Of a stretch of DNA of 64,000 nucleotides, positions 1-11,738 are shown piece by piece; position 1 is the stretch's first letter; the number at the start of each line of letters is the position of its first letter. The position numbers were made by a program, and so were the translations under genes. The notes below the pieces were generated by a model. It had not been told where the DNA came from. It searched no databases and worked only from the letters and a program-made list of their open reading frames with translations. The DNA is taken from NCBI RefSeq assembly GCF_000004195.4, contig NC_030679.2:32415712-32479711 (forward strand), given 5' to 3'. The DNA comes from Xenopus tropicalis. Its lineage: Eukaryota > Chordata > Amphibia > Anura > Pipidae.

Positions 1-783
1 TTTATATTGAAAATGTTTCAGCTCCATAAGAGGACCACCACCGAAGCTACTGACAAAGTAGCTTGTGCTTTATATCTGACACACAGACCACTTTTGTGTG
101 GATATGTAGGTGCCAATGTCATTCACATCCCACAGTTTCTTTCCAGTTTCTTTCTTTTGGTGCAAAACTGTTTGCTTCTCCTAGATCCCAACAATGAAGT
201 GCAATTCCTGCACTGGTTGCCTGAACTTCTTCTTAGTAAGACTAAAAAAAGAAAAAAACCCTCCTCTCTATCAGGCCCTGCACTAATTTCTTCACTTATA
301 ATTCTGCCACCACCTATGCTTTTTACAGCATTCCTGACACCTCTTTTGCATACTGAAAAAAGCTTAAATATTTCAAAACATCCATCTTAGAAGAGATAAG
401 GAACAGATTGTAAAGACATTCAGATACTATACATCAAAGAAATAATTATCTCTAGAAGACACATATTCATATATACAATGGCATTCTAGCAGATGTGGGG
501 AGGACTATATATTTTTTCTCGACAGAGAGGAAATCATGATAGAATGTTTATTTTCCCCATCCCCTACATAAGCTTGTTCTATGCTGAAGTGGTGGATTTT
601 GGGGTTTAGAGTCTCTCTGCTTTCTGTGGTTAGCAGATTGTCAGGAAGACAGGAGTACTTCAAGTTACGTTTGATGTCAAAGGATGTCCAAAATACTGAA
701 GAAATATAATAAAGATTAATTACAGCCACTGCCCCTAACTAAGCTGTGTAATTTTGTAACAAGTTACACCCACACCTTCTCCT
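1..783. other. Unassigned intergenic sequence
   Basis: AT-rich, apparently unique. A 127-codon open frame (plus, 7-390) has no recognisable domain, no splice context and no homologue I know; I treat it as chance. No RNA gene seen. Confidence 0.5.
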
Positions 784-927
784 TTTAGATTGTAAGCTGT
801 TTTGGGCAGGGCCCTCTTTACCTCTTGTATTGATTATTGGTTGTTTTGTATGTCTTCTTGGATGTTAATGTATATATCCAATAGTTGTACAACACTGTAG
901 GATATGTTCATGTTTTATGACTATGTG
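784..927 (+). repeat. L2-like 3' tail (LINE or SINE remnant)
   Basis: The sequence TTAGATTGTAAGCTGTTTTG, then GGGCAGGGCCCTC, TGTACAACACTGTAGGATATG and an ATT-rich end is the tail shared by frog L2-like LINEs and the SINEs that borrow it (usual form: GTAAGCTC..GGGCAGGG..GCGCTGCGG..ATAAATAAA). It is diverged and 5' truncated. It ends in the trinucleotide array that follows, the usual position for such tails. Confidence 0.6.
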
Positions 928-950
928 TTATTATTATTATTATTATTATT

Positions 951-985
<35 letters not shown>
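928..985. repeat. Mirror-image trinucleotide microsatellite (TTA)n then (ATA)n
   Basis: About 26 nt of TTA repeats turn directly into about 32 nt of AAT/ATA repeats, so the two halves are reverse complements with no spacer. It sits at the end of the L2-like tail. Confidence 0.9.
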
Positions 986-1078
986 GTAGCAGTTTTACAG
1001 AAATGTATGCGATCTCTAATAATGGGAGAAACCATGGATGTTAGGCCAAGGAGGGCCCTAAAAACAGGTCATAAGAAC

Positions 1079-1150
1079 CGGCAGTATGGTGGCTAGCACT
1101 ACTGCCTGGCAGCACTGGGGTCCAGAGTTTGAGGGTGTTCACGTTAAAAT
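1079..1150 (+). repeat. SINE head fragment (tRNA-like)
   Basis: GCAGTATGGTGGCTAGCAC..CTGGCAGCACTGGGGTCCAGAG matches the tRNA-like head seen more completely at 3858 (A-box-like TGGCTCAG, B-box region degraded). The tail is missing. Confidence 0.55.
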
Positions 1151-1225
1151 CACATGATGTAGTCCTATTGCCCTTGCAACCTCTGCCAGAGGAAGAACAA
1201 ACAAAAATGTCAATATAGCAAAAAA

Positions 1226-2465
1226 ACACAGAACATAAAAAAGACTGATTGCAAATTGTCTCAGAAGACTGTCTACATCATACTAAAGTTATTTTTTAGT
1301 GAGATACCTCTTTAACTATAGGGCATTTTTTTCAAAAGATGAAAACTTAGTTTCACTTAGTTCACAACCAAATTTCTTGTATAGGCTGTATCCTAAACAA
1401 CTTTGAGGAGAATTGTCTTTTCACCCTACAGGTATATTGGCATAGGTGCATAGGCTACTCCAGTATCTCACATTGATTTTTTTATTTAATTTTCCCAGAA
1501 TTTCATAATTTAGCATTTTTGTAAATCCCAAGAACACAAAATTAAACTAATTTATACCCATTTTTTTTTAAAAAATAAAACCATATCAACTCTAGCTTTA
1601 GGAAAGGACATTTAAATGATAGGAATAATGTTACTGAAATCTAACCATCTCATCAGCAATCTAATTAAGATGGATATCAAATTGCAGAGTGTGTTGTAAA
1701 AGTTCTGAACTCCAAAATGTAATATAAAGAGGTATTCGAATAGACGAAAATGATAAAATGAAGCATAAAGGTGGCATTTTATATGGCAGAAAAGAAGTGC
1801 AGCATGTCACTACTGTAGACATTGCAGGGGAAATGAGGCATTAAGGCACTTAAATAACCCAAAGCAGCTTCAACATATTTTTGAACTTCTGACATTATAG
1901 AAACAGATTAATAGAATTCAATTGCAGAAAAGAACCAGTTGGCCAATCTAGTTATTACATTTTAATTATACTAAACCCTTTATTAATTAGTCCCAAGTAC
2001 ATGGTGAAAGGTTATTCTTTGCATCTATCATCCTTGCTGTAGTATTTCATCTCTGCTAACAATGTTTTTTCAGGAAAATATTTAGCAACTCTTCCTTTCC
2101 TTATATATATATATATATATAAGTGGGATGTACATAATTCGAGGTTCCTAACCCTTAGCAGCAAGTTAACTTAACAGTAACCATTACTTTGCATACTTAT
2201 GGCTCTACTAACCACCTCACGATTGCACTTACTACTTTATTTTCTCACCTATCAGTAAATATTTTTTTACTTCCTTGTGTGGCCACTTGTGCATACTCCT
2301 GGTATTTCTGGTGGTTTTTATCACCACACATGAATTTACATTTGTAAATGTAAAGTCAATTGAAGAAAAGGCATTGTTGACCTTCCACCTGTTTAACAGA
2401 CGAATATGGCTGTGGTAGTGGTATTAGATATTTGCATTAGTAAACAAAATGTATGAATGGACACT
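1226..2465. other. Unassigned intergenic sequence
   Basis: No gene or clear transposon end seen. It contains a perfect (TA)10 microsatellite at about 2102-2121. Confidence 0.5.
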
Positions 2466-2650
2466 TTGGGGCTGATTTATCAATGTTCAAATTTGAAATT
2501 CGAATTGCGGTTCAAAAACTTAAATGTTTATTATTATTAAAAAATCCAAAATCTTGCATGCTTGAAAAACTTCAGCATCTTAAAGCTTCCAAGTCAATGG
2601 GAGTTGGCAAAGTCAAAGTCAAATTTGAGTTTTTTAATTCATTGTAGTTT
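2466..2650 (+). mobile_element. MITE fragment, GGGGCTGATTTATCAA-type end
   Basis: GGGGCTGATTTATCAATGTT followed by FAATTTGAAATTCGAATT-like AT-rich sequence and CAAGTCAATGGGAG resembles the ends and interiors of the frog TA/TAA-flanked MITEs that begin GGGGCA(T/C)ATTTATCAA. The opposite inverted repeat is not found, so this is a truncated copy. Confidence 0.4.
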
Positions 2651-3857
2651 AATAAAAGAGCAAGCATAATTTTTTTTTCAAAATGTGAGTTTATTCAAAT
2701 ACGAAGTTGATACAAGCTCATTACAGTAGCAGTTATAGGTTTCCAATACAAAGCATTCATAAAACAGCTTCATGATTTAGTAAAACAAAACAAAAACCTG
2801 AAACTATATCTAGAATATCAACATAGATAACAAAATATGAGTGTCTATTAATACTATAAAAAAGGTAAATGTTTGTTTACACAGTTTTTCTGCAGCTCAC
2901 AGGTGGGCAGTTTAGGGCTGGCAGCTTTAGGGTTGGGCCCAGCTGCAAAAATGCATCCCACATGTTGCATGGCGACTGGAAGAGTGGTGCCAAACAGGGC
3001 CCAACTCAAAAGGTATCAGAGGAATCTTCCCACTCTGGCTGCTGAGGGGTGGCTCAATGTGCACCATTATTATGATTGCAGCTCTAACTTCTAAAGCATT
3101 TTCATTTTATTTCAGTCTTCAAACTGATTTCCCATAAATGAATAGCCCTAAACACCAGTTCCACTGACAGTTCTTCTCCTTTTAGTAGGTCTTTAACATC
3201 ACTTAAGAATATTATGGTTTAATTTCTGAACCATTTGTGTTTTTGTTATGGGCTTTTTCTTTGTACACTGAATTCATCAAACAGCACTTATCGCTGAGGC
3301 ATCAGTCATGATCTGATATGGCTTACTACTGGGAACAAGTTAAAGAAAAAAAGGGACTTTGTAAGTTTATTGTGACCTCTCTGTCCTTTACTTTGGTGTC
3401 TTATCACAGTCCCCAACTCCAGAAAGTGAAAGGGGATGAAATAAATGTCTGTAAGAGTTAAAGTAGGGCAGGAGCCAGGCATGCTGCTTTTGTTTGCAGT
3501 AAACATTAGGAGGCAAGCTGCTGATCTAGTTCAAACCAGATAATCTCTGTTAACAGAAAGCGCTGGAAGGCTCTGTCAATTCTGCTCGGCACGCAGCTTT
3601 TAAACTCCATAGTCCTTCCTTTATACCTCAGCATTCCGTCAGCCAAAAGTTTACATTTGCCCATGTACACACCCTTGTTGGATGGGTATAACTTTTGCAA
3701 ACAGGAAAAAGGTGAAAAAAAATCACTAAAGAAGATTCCCGACCAAAGAACTGGTCTTTTTATTTAAAATGTGTGAAATTATACATATTGGTACTGGGGT
3801 GTGGCCTTTTGTCACAAATACATGTATTCGTATTGGCTGCAAAAAAAAAACCCTGCT
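2651..3857. other. Unassigned intergenic sequence
   Basis: Nothing recognisable. Several 60-75 codon open frames on both strands overlap each other and show no domain; they look like chance. Confidence 0.5.
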
Positions 3858-4078
3858 TGGGCAGCATGGTGGCTCAGTAGGTAGCACGCAAGGAGACTGT
3901 AGGTTCACCCAGTGTCTCAAAGGTTTCCTCCGATACTTCAATAACACACAGGCAGGTCACTTGGCTCCTGGTAAAATCAACTCTAGTTTGTGTGAATGAG
4001 GACCCATATGAATGATGTATAATGTCTGTAAAATGCTGCAGAAAAGTTTAATGCAATATAAATACAAGGAAATAAATA
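3858..4078 (+). repeat. SINE, tRNA-like head with L2-like tail
   Basis: The head GGGCAGCATGGTGGCTCAGT has an A-box-like TGGCTCAGTAGGTAGCA, and GTAGGTTCACCC stands in for a B box. The body has the GTTTCCTCCGATACTTCAA and CACACAGGCAGGTCACTTGG segments of this frog/fish SINE type. The tail TGTAAAATGCTGCAG..ATATAAATA ends in an (AAATA)n-like run. It is not a functional tRNA: no cloverleaf can close. Confidence 0.65.
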
Positions 4079-4089
4079 AATACATTACA

Positions 4090-4137
4090 AGTTGGCAACT
4101 TTATTCATAAAGTGCAGCCCTTTGCACTAGTACATCA
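4090..4137 (-). repeat. 3' end of a minus-strand SINE/L2 tail, split by the T2 MITE
   Basis: Read on the minus strand it gives GGCTGCACTTTATGAATAAAG, the diverged equivalent of the GCGCTTTATAAATAAAG tail. The remaining part lies beyond the T2 MITE at 4635-4830. Confidence 0.5.
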
Positions 4138-4634
4138 TTAAAGGAGGTATATTGTATGAAAAATAATAATGCCAGTGCATTATACTCCTCAAAATACAGA
4201 AGTACAGTGCTGAGAAAAGTTGTGTTTTGGCATGAGTTATTCAAAACCCTACTAGTCCCACCCATCTGTTCCAATTCCTGCTGCCTCTTTCCCCAAGCTG
4301 TGCAGGGGAGCCAGCGGCACTCAGCACACTGCTCTGTAAGATAGGAACCAATCAGCAGCTAGGCTGACCTGATAGGGAACTGAAGCCTGTATTTGCTTGT
4401 GTGACTGTAGGTCTGTGATTGGTTATCCCCTTCCTACTGTGCTTCTTGGAAGGGGCCATTAGGACACACCCACCCCTTATATTTAACACATACAGGGACC
4501 ATAGCAGATGTCTGAGGAGCTCCAATAAAGCAGCCATTTTAAAATAATTTTTAGCCCAGAGAAACCACCACCATATAATATTCATTACTGACTCCAAGTT
4601 GGGGATTTTTAGTTATGATGTATGTCTCCTTTAA
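4138..4634. mobile_element. T2-type MITE (TTAA target site, Kolobok-like)
   Basis: The element starts TTAAAGGAGGTATATT and ends ATGTATGTCTCCTTTAA, so it has inverted ends AAAGGAG.. and TTAA on both sides. These are the hallmarks of the Xenopus T2 MITE families (TTAA duplication, AAAGGRR terminus). It is 497 bp including both TTAAs and does not encode a transposase; the 81-codon minus frame inside is a by-product. It was inserted into a minus-strand SINE. Confidence 0.8.
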
Positions 4635-4830
4635 TGTTGCCTGCAGCCGTGAAGGTTACAATGCAATGTCCCCATCACATTCACACTAGTGTTAGCTTCA
4701 TTAGGAAGACAATAATCTGCCTCTAGGATCACACAGAGGTGGCTACGTTTAGGGATGCCTAGGTTAACACCAACGCAAGACCCCAGTTCTGCAATACAGA
4801 AAATCTAACCGCTGAGCCACGTGCCATCCA
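4635..4830 (-). repeat. 5' part of the split minus-strand SINE
   Basis: On the minus strand: GGCACGTGGCTCAGCGGTTAG, TTGCAGAACTGGGGTC, then CTAGTGTGAATGTGATGGGG and ACATTGCATTGTAACC. These are the head and middle of the same SINE type as at 3858. It stops at the T2 boundary and its tail resumes at 4137. Confidence 0.6.
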
Positions 4831-6853
4831 GTGTATTCGGAATGAAAATGTTTTATGCAAGCTATAACAGGCCTCACAAATTCAGACGTTTGTCAATTGC
4901 ACAATGAACAGCCTACAATGACACCCAAATGAGAAGCTTTAAAAGACCTATGCGGTTATGATTTAACAAAATATAAAAGTCTTGGGAGTTACCTCATTTA
5001 GGGTTCCGAGTTGAAAAACAAGCAAGGCAGTGAACTGAAAAACAAAGGCAAAAGTGGGGATGGAAAAATATATGCAAAAAATATTTGTAAATCATGGAAC
5101 ACAGAGTGCAGGCTGCGTTCTGCATTGGGTAAGTTGCTGCAAGGCTCAGCATTCTGTTCCAGAGCACAGAGAACTGCACCTCCCAACACTAATACTGTGC
5201 TGACTGCTGAGTGCTGTATTCCTGAGGGGTGAGCAAGGGGTGGCACAGGGGCATCCCCCCTCCCTATTTTAATGACTGTGGGAGAACTTAAGTATTACAA
5301 ATCTAATTTAGCTGCTTTCCTTCAGAAAATGAGTGCATTAAAGCTCAATAAAGAAGTAGGTTAGAAATGCCATGTAATGTTTTGGAGTTCTGAACCAGCC
5401 CTAGGCAACCGCAGCCCTCTAGCAGGAAAGTTCTTTGCCTTCAGATATAACCCTGTAGCTACCCATGTTCTGCTGTCAGTTACCTGAGCTTTGCGACAAA
5501 CTAAAATGGAATGGGATTCACAATAAGGGACCCAAGCAGTCCCCTACAGGCCCACTAAAGATTGACAGTCTGCCCCTAAACTTAGCTTTTCAATAGCTGC
5601 ATGTGCAGTGTCATGGACACTCCTAATGATATCCAAGTTCCAGACCTTCAACGTTAAAGTACGCAAGAGCTCACATTGTGGACTTTGAAGTCCTGGTTCA
5701 GTACTGTTATACAGATGCCTGAACCTTTAGGCTGGTGCAGTAAGTTCACTATATAAAATACTGCATTTCTACCCATATTCATTTGTAGAGCTTAGTTCTC
5801 CTTTAATATAGAGCTTCAGTTTTTATATACTGTTGTTACAGTTGTCAGTATTAACTGTATAGAAAATTTTTGAAGAATACAGTAACCTGTTCTTTCCCAA
5901 TATTTTAAATTCCACAGACTTGAGTATACTCAAGCTATGGCATTTTGGCAAATGCCTATGGAAGGTATACTATATCAACAAATGCCTCATTCTGATTGGA
6001 AGGTTTGTTTTACCTCTTCATTGCGCCCATTATATGAATATACACAAATGCCTTTTGCTTTAGTGACCTATTTAAACAGGAAAGTCTTCATTTTTGCCTA
6101 ATGTACTTTTCTCTGTAATAAAAGGCAGAACACCTTGTGCTTGATATTAACCAAGCTATCATAAATCTTTGTTCTAATTTTTTTATGACCTGTACTCTAC
6201 ATTATGGACAGATATCTTATCAAAGCTCCAAAGCATTCTGCACAATAGATCCCAATGGTGATCCGAGTTGATGCTAGAACAAAACAGCACAGGGCTGCAG
6301 GACTACTGTATTTCCCACCTCCCTTTAGTACCGTTTACCAATAAAAGTATTTAAACATTTCAATTGGATTTTCTATATTTGTAGAATATAATTTTTTCCA
6401 AAGCCTTTATGTCTTTAAAACAAATATACCTGTAGATGTTCAATACATTAAAACTAGCATGTCATTCATTAATGTTTCTATTACTATCCTACTAAGAGAC
6501 TAACAGATTAAAATGTACAGACATATATACACTCGCAAGTACCCATGGCTTCTCAACTGAGACTTTATTGTGTATTTGATCAGTAGTTAATTGCATGCCT
6601 TGGAGATATTTGTATGATATATAAATGCAGTTTTATGGATTCAGTTTTATGTGATATTACCACTCCCCAGCAGATTAATGATACGCATATATTGCATGCT
6701 GTATGTCAGTTGGACTGCAGCCAATTTTCAAATACTTTTCAACTAGGTTGGTAGTAGACATCAACTACATACGTATTGTGGACACGTGTTAACTTTTCCT
6801 ATTATCAGAATGTAAATGTTCATAGTGAGCCTTAATTATATTCTTTCTTTCAG
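4831..6853. other. Unassigned intergenic sequence
   Basis: No gene, transposon terminus or microsatellite recognised. Overlapping 60-80 codon frames around 4998-5246 on both strands are mutually exclusive and unsupported. Confidence 0.5.
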
Positions 6854-6990
6854 TGGAATATACTGGTCTGGAACGAACCGGACTCGGCAAGGAGCAACAA
6901 TGGCATATTCCCTACTTTTGCTACTCCACCTTCGAATGAAATGGAATCATGAACCCTTTGTCTATGTTAGAGGTTACTTCTGCCAATAAA
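6854..6990 (+). other. Possible orphan terminal exon (acceptor, open frame, AATAAA)
   Basis: A strong acceptor-like TTCTTTCTTTCAG ends at 6853. It is followed by about 110 nt of higher-complexity, less AT-rich sequence than its surroundings and an AATAAA at 6985-6990. The frame from 6855 stays open for 44 codons to TAA at 6987. No homologue is recognised, no upstream exon is found, and the whole could be coincidental. It could be the last exon of an unannotated or non-coding transcript. Confidence 0.2.
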
Positions 6991-7494
6991 TCTGTGAGTA
7001 ATGAAAATGGAAACTGTTGTAACTAAGCAAATACTCCTTAAGCAGAGTTATGGTCAAAGTTAGTCATGGGGATTCTATGAGCTACATGTAATATTTCATG
7101 TAAACCGATATCAGGGAAAATTACAGAGTTTGTTGCATTCCCGCCTACGCTACTGAGCAAATATGTACATTTTAAACAACAGATTATGGGAAGGCTCTGA
7201 TTTGCTAACATGTCACATGTCAATTTTGAACATGTTAGTTTTCAATGGTTTTTATTTATGTTGCAAGCTGGCTTCTCCCAGTCAGAGACTGCAACCATTA
7301 TCATGTTGAACTGGGGTTATTTGGAAAACATGTCACTTATAAACACAACTGTTTAAACAGCACTATCCATAACATGGTGACATCTTTCTATACATTTGAA
7401 AGAAGGGGTGGGGGCTGATGATTAAATAATATTTAGGAAAATGTCACAAATAATAATAATATATTGTCTTAAGATTGCTACTAGTAACCTACTA
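6991..7494. other. Unassigned intergenic sequence
   Basis: No feature recognised. Confidence 0.5.
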
Positions 7495-7625
7495 GTAGTT
7501 GTCTAGAAACCCAGAGCAGCAGCCAATCAGCAGGTGGCATTTAGTAACCCACAACAGTCTATCAGCAGGTGGCATTTAGTGGTCAGCTGTATGAAAACAA
7601 ACATCTGATTGGTTGTTATGAGTTA
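7495..7625. repeat. Dispersed frog repeat with internal duplication
   Basis: AGCAGCCAATCAGCAGGT and CATCTGATTGGTTGTTATGA are motifs common in frog MITE interiors. The 18-bp block CAGCAGGTGGCATTTAGT occurs twice, 34 bp apart. Ends not resolved. Confidence 0.4.
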
Positions 7626-7787
7626 TTAGATGTAGGCAAACTTATTTTTTATTGAATTACCCCAACATTATCTTACACATGTTACATACTGAGCCAGACA
7701 CAATGTGAATGTGATTAAAAATCAGGGGAGATTTACTAAGCCCAAAAGTATTCTGGGAAGTTAACATTTGTTCACAGTTGCTAAATA

Positions 7788-8092
7788 CAGGTATAAGATC
7801 TATTATCCAGAATGTTCAGGACCTGGGGTTTTCCAGATAATGTATCTTTCCATAATAACCTTAAGTCTGCTAAACTACATTTAAATGTGAAATAAACCCA
7901 ATTCTACTAATCTGGATTTGTGCAGTTCAGTTAGTATCAATTACAAGATACTGTTTTATTTTTACAGAGAAGAAGAAAATCACTTTTAAAAATTAGAATA
8001 ATTTGCTTAAAAATTGAGTCAATGGGAGGTGACCTTCCCATAATTTGGGACTTTTTGGATAACTGGTTTCCCTATAATGGATCCGATACCTG
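7788..8092 (+). mobile_element. CAGGTATGGGATC-family MITE (TA target site)
   Basis: Left end TA|CAGGTATAAGATC, right end GGATCCGATACCTG. The interior has the family landmarks: TTTTATTTTTACAGAGAA, AATTTGCTTAAAA, and TTTGGATAACTGGTTTCC. It is about 305 bp and non-coding. The right TA is now TT. The best copies in this window (43896, 60916) have TA on both sides, which suggests a Tc1/mariner-type origin. Confidence 0.75.
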
Positions 8093-9096
8093 TTTTTTTC
8101 TAAAATCAGGAAAATTATGAATTGACAAATTGAATAAATGTGTTCATTTGCCAGAGTGTGTTTGACTGCTTTGAGCTGTCAGATGCCATTCTGTCCTTTT
8201 GGGGTTCTCCCCCAAGCCCTTTAGAATATCAACCATTAAGTTAAATTTCACTAAATACATTTCCAAAAAATTAAATTGGAGATAACCAGTTCTGAAAACA
8301 ATTCCAGCATGGAAAATAACTTTGGCTATCTGAAACTACTGCCAATTTTTACTGGGCATAAACCACTTACCAGCTACTAAGTAATAAAAATGAGCATAAA
8401 TAAATCTCTCCCTTAATAAAAAGAAGGCAAAATCAGCACAAGAGGCACACAGGACATGGGAACTAGAGATCTGCATGATACTGCTGAATGGGCAACGGGA
8501 GGATATCAAGAAAAGGGGACTGGGGAAACTTTTATGAAACTGAGAAGTAGTATTGCAATTATGTTTTTCCTTAAAAAATAAAGCTTGTGGGATATAAGTA
8601 TGTTCTCATGTTTGAGTAATAAAAATGTTTCAAACTAATTTGCTTGCCTTGTTTTTTCCTTACTAAAAGAGAATGTATATCATGCTTGCATTTAAATAAT
8701 CAGAATGCCCTAGTAGTATAGAATAATTGCATTATTAGGGGTTGATCTATCATTTGCTTTTGGTGTTAAGCATTTATTTTCTGGAAGAAATGGTTTTAAT
8801 CATTGCCTATGGGATTTGCAACAGTGAATAAGGACTGAGATGGGTAGTGATGCTCAGTGCTGTTGTTGAGTTGCACAGAGCACCAGGAAATTAATGTGTT
8901 GAACTCCTCCAAGCAAACACCTTTAACAGCCTTGACAAGTACATCAGTTCAGATCAGGATTTTTCAGGAAAGTTCGATATAAAAAAAAAGAAATCTGTTT
9001 TGGATTCTCGTGTTCAGTTTTTCATAACTCTGCCACTTGTTGTGACATGTTCATAAAATTTCAATTAGTCCACATGGTTCACATGTTAAGCAAATT
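8093..9096. other. Unassigned intergenic sequence
   Basis: No gene or repeat boundary recognised. Confidence 0.5.
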
Positions 9097-9104
9097 GCAG
9101 TCCC

Positions 9105-9315
9105 CAGGGTTGGACTGGGGGTACCCGCTAACCCCTGCAGGGGCCCCTGCTGAACCTCCCTAACCTCCAACAGGGGCCCCTGACCAACGTTCTCCCCTGA
9201 GTACGTGTCAGGGGAGGAACACCGATAGCCGCGGGAGTACTGGCAAGGGTCGGATCTGGGCCGCCGGGGCCCACCGGGTTTTTTCTCGGTGTCCTGTCGG
9301 CCCAGTCTGCCCCTG
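9105..9315. mobile_element. GC-rich hAT-type MITE with perfect 8-bp target duplication
   Basis: Inverted ends CAGGGTTGGACTGGG and CCCAGTCTGCCCCTG are flanked by GCAGTCCC at 9097-9104 and again at 9316-9323. An 8-bp duplication and CAGGG termini are typical of hAT. The 211-bp interior is strikingly GC-rich against an AT-rich background and does not code; a 68-codon minus frame merely follows from GC content. A relative is at 50225. Confidence 0.85.
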
Positions 9316-9323
9316 GCAGTCCC

Positions 9324-10691
9324 TTACAGCCCATACACTAAGGACACCAATGCACACATAAGAGTTGCAACCTGCATACTAAAAAGTTTGCTGCAAGGAA
9401 CAGAGAGAAGCACTCACAGGCCAGAGTGATCTCTATTCCTTCTACCTCCTGAATCACAGCCTGGGGAGCCAAGTTGTACCCATGTCCCATTCATTTTCTT
9501 GCCCTCCTATATGTTACAGTGATGGGCCCAACTCTTATCACTTCATGAGTTACTCTCAAAGGCAAAAGCCTTGGGGGCACTGGGGGACATTTTTTTTTCT
9601 TTACTGAAGTAGATGAACACTGTTTGCTCCTTTTTACCCACAATAAAAGATTGTAGAAACAGCATCAGAAACATTAACAATTTTGTGCAGGGTGCAGTGT
9701 CTACTGATAATGAATACAGTGCTGCATTCATTGGGGGTCCCCCCCGCCCTTATCACCTGCCAATCAACTAGTTATTCAGACTCACGACTTAGTGAATGCT
9801 GGTGGGTGCCTGGGCTCTACTAGGGCACTTCTACTTCTGTCCAGTAAATTACCTGCTAAGTATTTGCCCTGCATTCAAAATAAAATGCTGTTTCTTTTTC
9901 TATGGAGAAATATTTCTATGGAGTATAGATTAGCATATGTATCAGCAATACAAAGTGTGGTTTGGTTGTGCATTGTTATCAACAACAACTTTATAGCGAA
10001 GAGGATGAACAATATCTAGTACAAATCTATCCAGGTAACCTATCAGCATGGGTTAGTAGATTATGTAGTGTAATTTCATTCCGTTTCATAATTCACATGA
10101 TTCAAATTTGTATAAAAGATACAAAAAGACTAAATGTTCCGTATACAATTAAAAAACAACTTAGCTTAACTATTCTATAAATCTTCTCTGTATCAGCATT
10201 TGATGGATTTTATTGCAATCAATCCAGCAAAATGTTTTGTACCTTTCCAAAATGTACAAACTGTTCATTCATCTCAACTAGGAAGAAGATTAATTGTACA
10301 AATACAATGCCAATTTTCATTTGAACAGCAAGATACACTGGGCACACCCAATAGGCGACATTTTAATGCACACGTGTTGACAGATACAGGATGAACATCT
10401 GTTATTCTTGGCACCGTTTTTTTTTTTCGCATTTGTGTGTATGTTTGAATACATATCTTCCACGATTTTGTCATGTAGATTGAATTTGCTAACCACAACA
10501 AAATACAAAAATAAAAAGAGATATCCTACTGCCCAACAGGGATTCCACCTGGAAAAAAGATCCCTAAACTACTGTTAAGAAATGTGTGTCAATCAGTTGC
10601 TTTTTTTGTCTTTCATTACGTTATTTTGTCCTTTAGCTTTTAGTATAGTATTCGATTTGAACTGTAAATAACTCGATCTAACAGCGCTACT
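9324..10691. other. Unassigned intergenic sequence
   Basis: No clear feature. Several 60-75 codon open frames cluster at 9792-10501 on both strands without domains. Confidence 0.45.
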
Positions 10692-10902
10692 TTCGCCAGG
10701 CATGGATTCATGGCAAATTTTTGCATTTTGCCATTGGCTGATGCAAAATTTGTCATGTCCATCAAAACAAATTGTCAAGTGACATTTTTTTTTATGCGTG
10801 TCATTTTTGGCGTTTTGGGGATTCTTTTGCCGTTTCGCGACTTTTTGGACATTTTGCAAATTTTACGGTGAAGCAAAACTGGACAGGTCATCATTAATAA
10901 AT
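10692..10902 (+). repeat. Dispersed frog repeat of the GTGATGAGCGAA family
   Basis: TTCGCCAGGCATGGATTCATGG, TTTTGCCATTGGCTGATGC, then TTTGCCGTTTCGCGACTTTT and a degraded GGACAGG..TCATCA end. This matches the well-known frog family whose end reads GGGACAGATTTGCTCATCACTA, seen intact at 52545-52568. It is about 210 bp here and non-coding. Confidence 0.55.
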
Positions 10903-11414
10903 AATACTGGCACTCTGTAACCTGCTCTGGGTTGTAGGATTGTAGACTGTAGGATCTCTAGCACACAAAATGTTAGACTACAAACCCAAGAAGTCGTTTG
11001 TATTTCAGAACAGAACAAAATCTATTGAAAAATAATTGAAAATCTGACCCATTTGAATGATGCAAGCAACTAGAAAGCATTTCTGGATTGTTTCATTTTT
11101 CCAAAAAAAATATGCAGCTGTAGGCCTGGACCTGAGAATTATTTGATACTAGATTGAGCTCCTGTGAATGCTCTAAAGAGGTTGTCCAATTTTTTAGTCT
11201 GAAGTATATGTGGCACCCTAAAACTCACTGACCATATAGCATTTAGGGGTATATAAGAGAGCAAATAGACATTATTGTAATGTTTTACCTTAATTATCCT
11301 TCAGTCACTGCTCCAGCCTGCTCTCACCACACACTCCCCACAGTTTAGGAATCACTGCTCTAAAGGTGTGTAAACACTGTTTTAGCTTCACTTAATACCT
11401 TATATGTAGCAACA
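10903..11414. other. Unassigned intergenic sequence
   Basis: No feature recognised. Confidence 0.5.
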
Positions 11415-11738
11415 CAGGTATGGGACCCATTATCTGAAAATCTGCTATCCAGAAAGCTTTGAATTATGGAAAGGCCATCCATAGACTCCATTTTAATCAA
11501 ATAATTAAAATTTTGACAAATGATTTTCTTTTTACCTGTAATAATAAAACAGTACCTTGTCATTCATCCCAACTAAGGTATAATTAGCCCTTATTAGAGG
11601 CAAAACAATACTATTGGGTTTATTTAATGTGTAAATGATTTTTAAGTAGACTTATGGTATGGAGATCCAAATAACAGAAATATAACTTATCTGGAAAACC
11701 CAGGTCCTGAGCATTATTGATAACAGGTCCCAGACCAT
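11415..11738 (+). mobile_element. CAGGTATGGGATC-family MITE, degraded right end
   Basis: Left CAGGTATGGGACCCATTATC, then AGACTCCATTTTAATCAAAT, CTGTAATAATAAAACAGTAC, CTATTGGGTTTATTTAA, and right end CAGGTCCCAGACC. All are landmarks of the family at 60916; the terminal CCTG is lost. Confidence 0.75.

Noticed and set aside
7..390. 127-codon open frame on the plus strand
   Set aside because: No domain, no known relative and no exon signals; low-complexity stretches in the AT-rich region make such frames likely by chance.
3858..3925. tRNA gene
   Set aside because: Only box-like motifs are present, with no acceptor or anticodon stem pairing; it is a SINE head.
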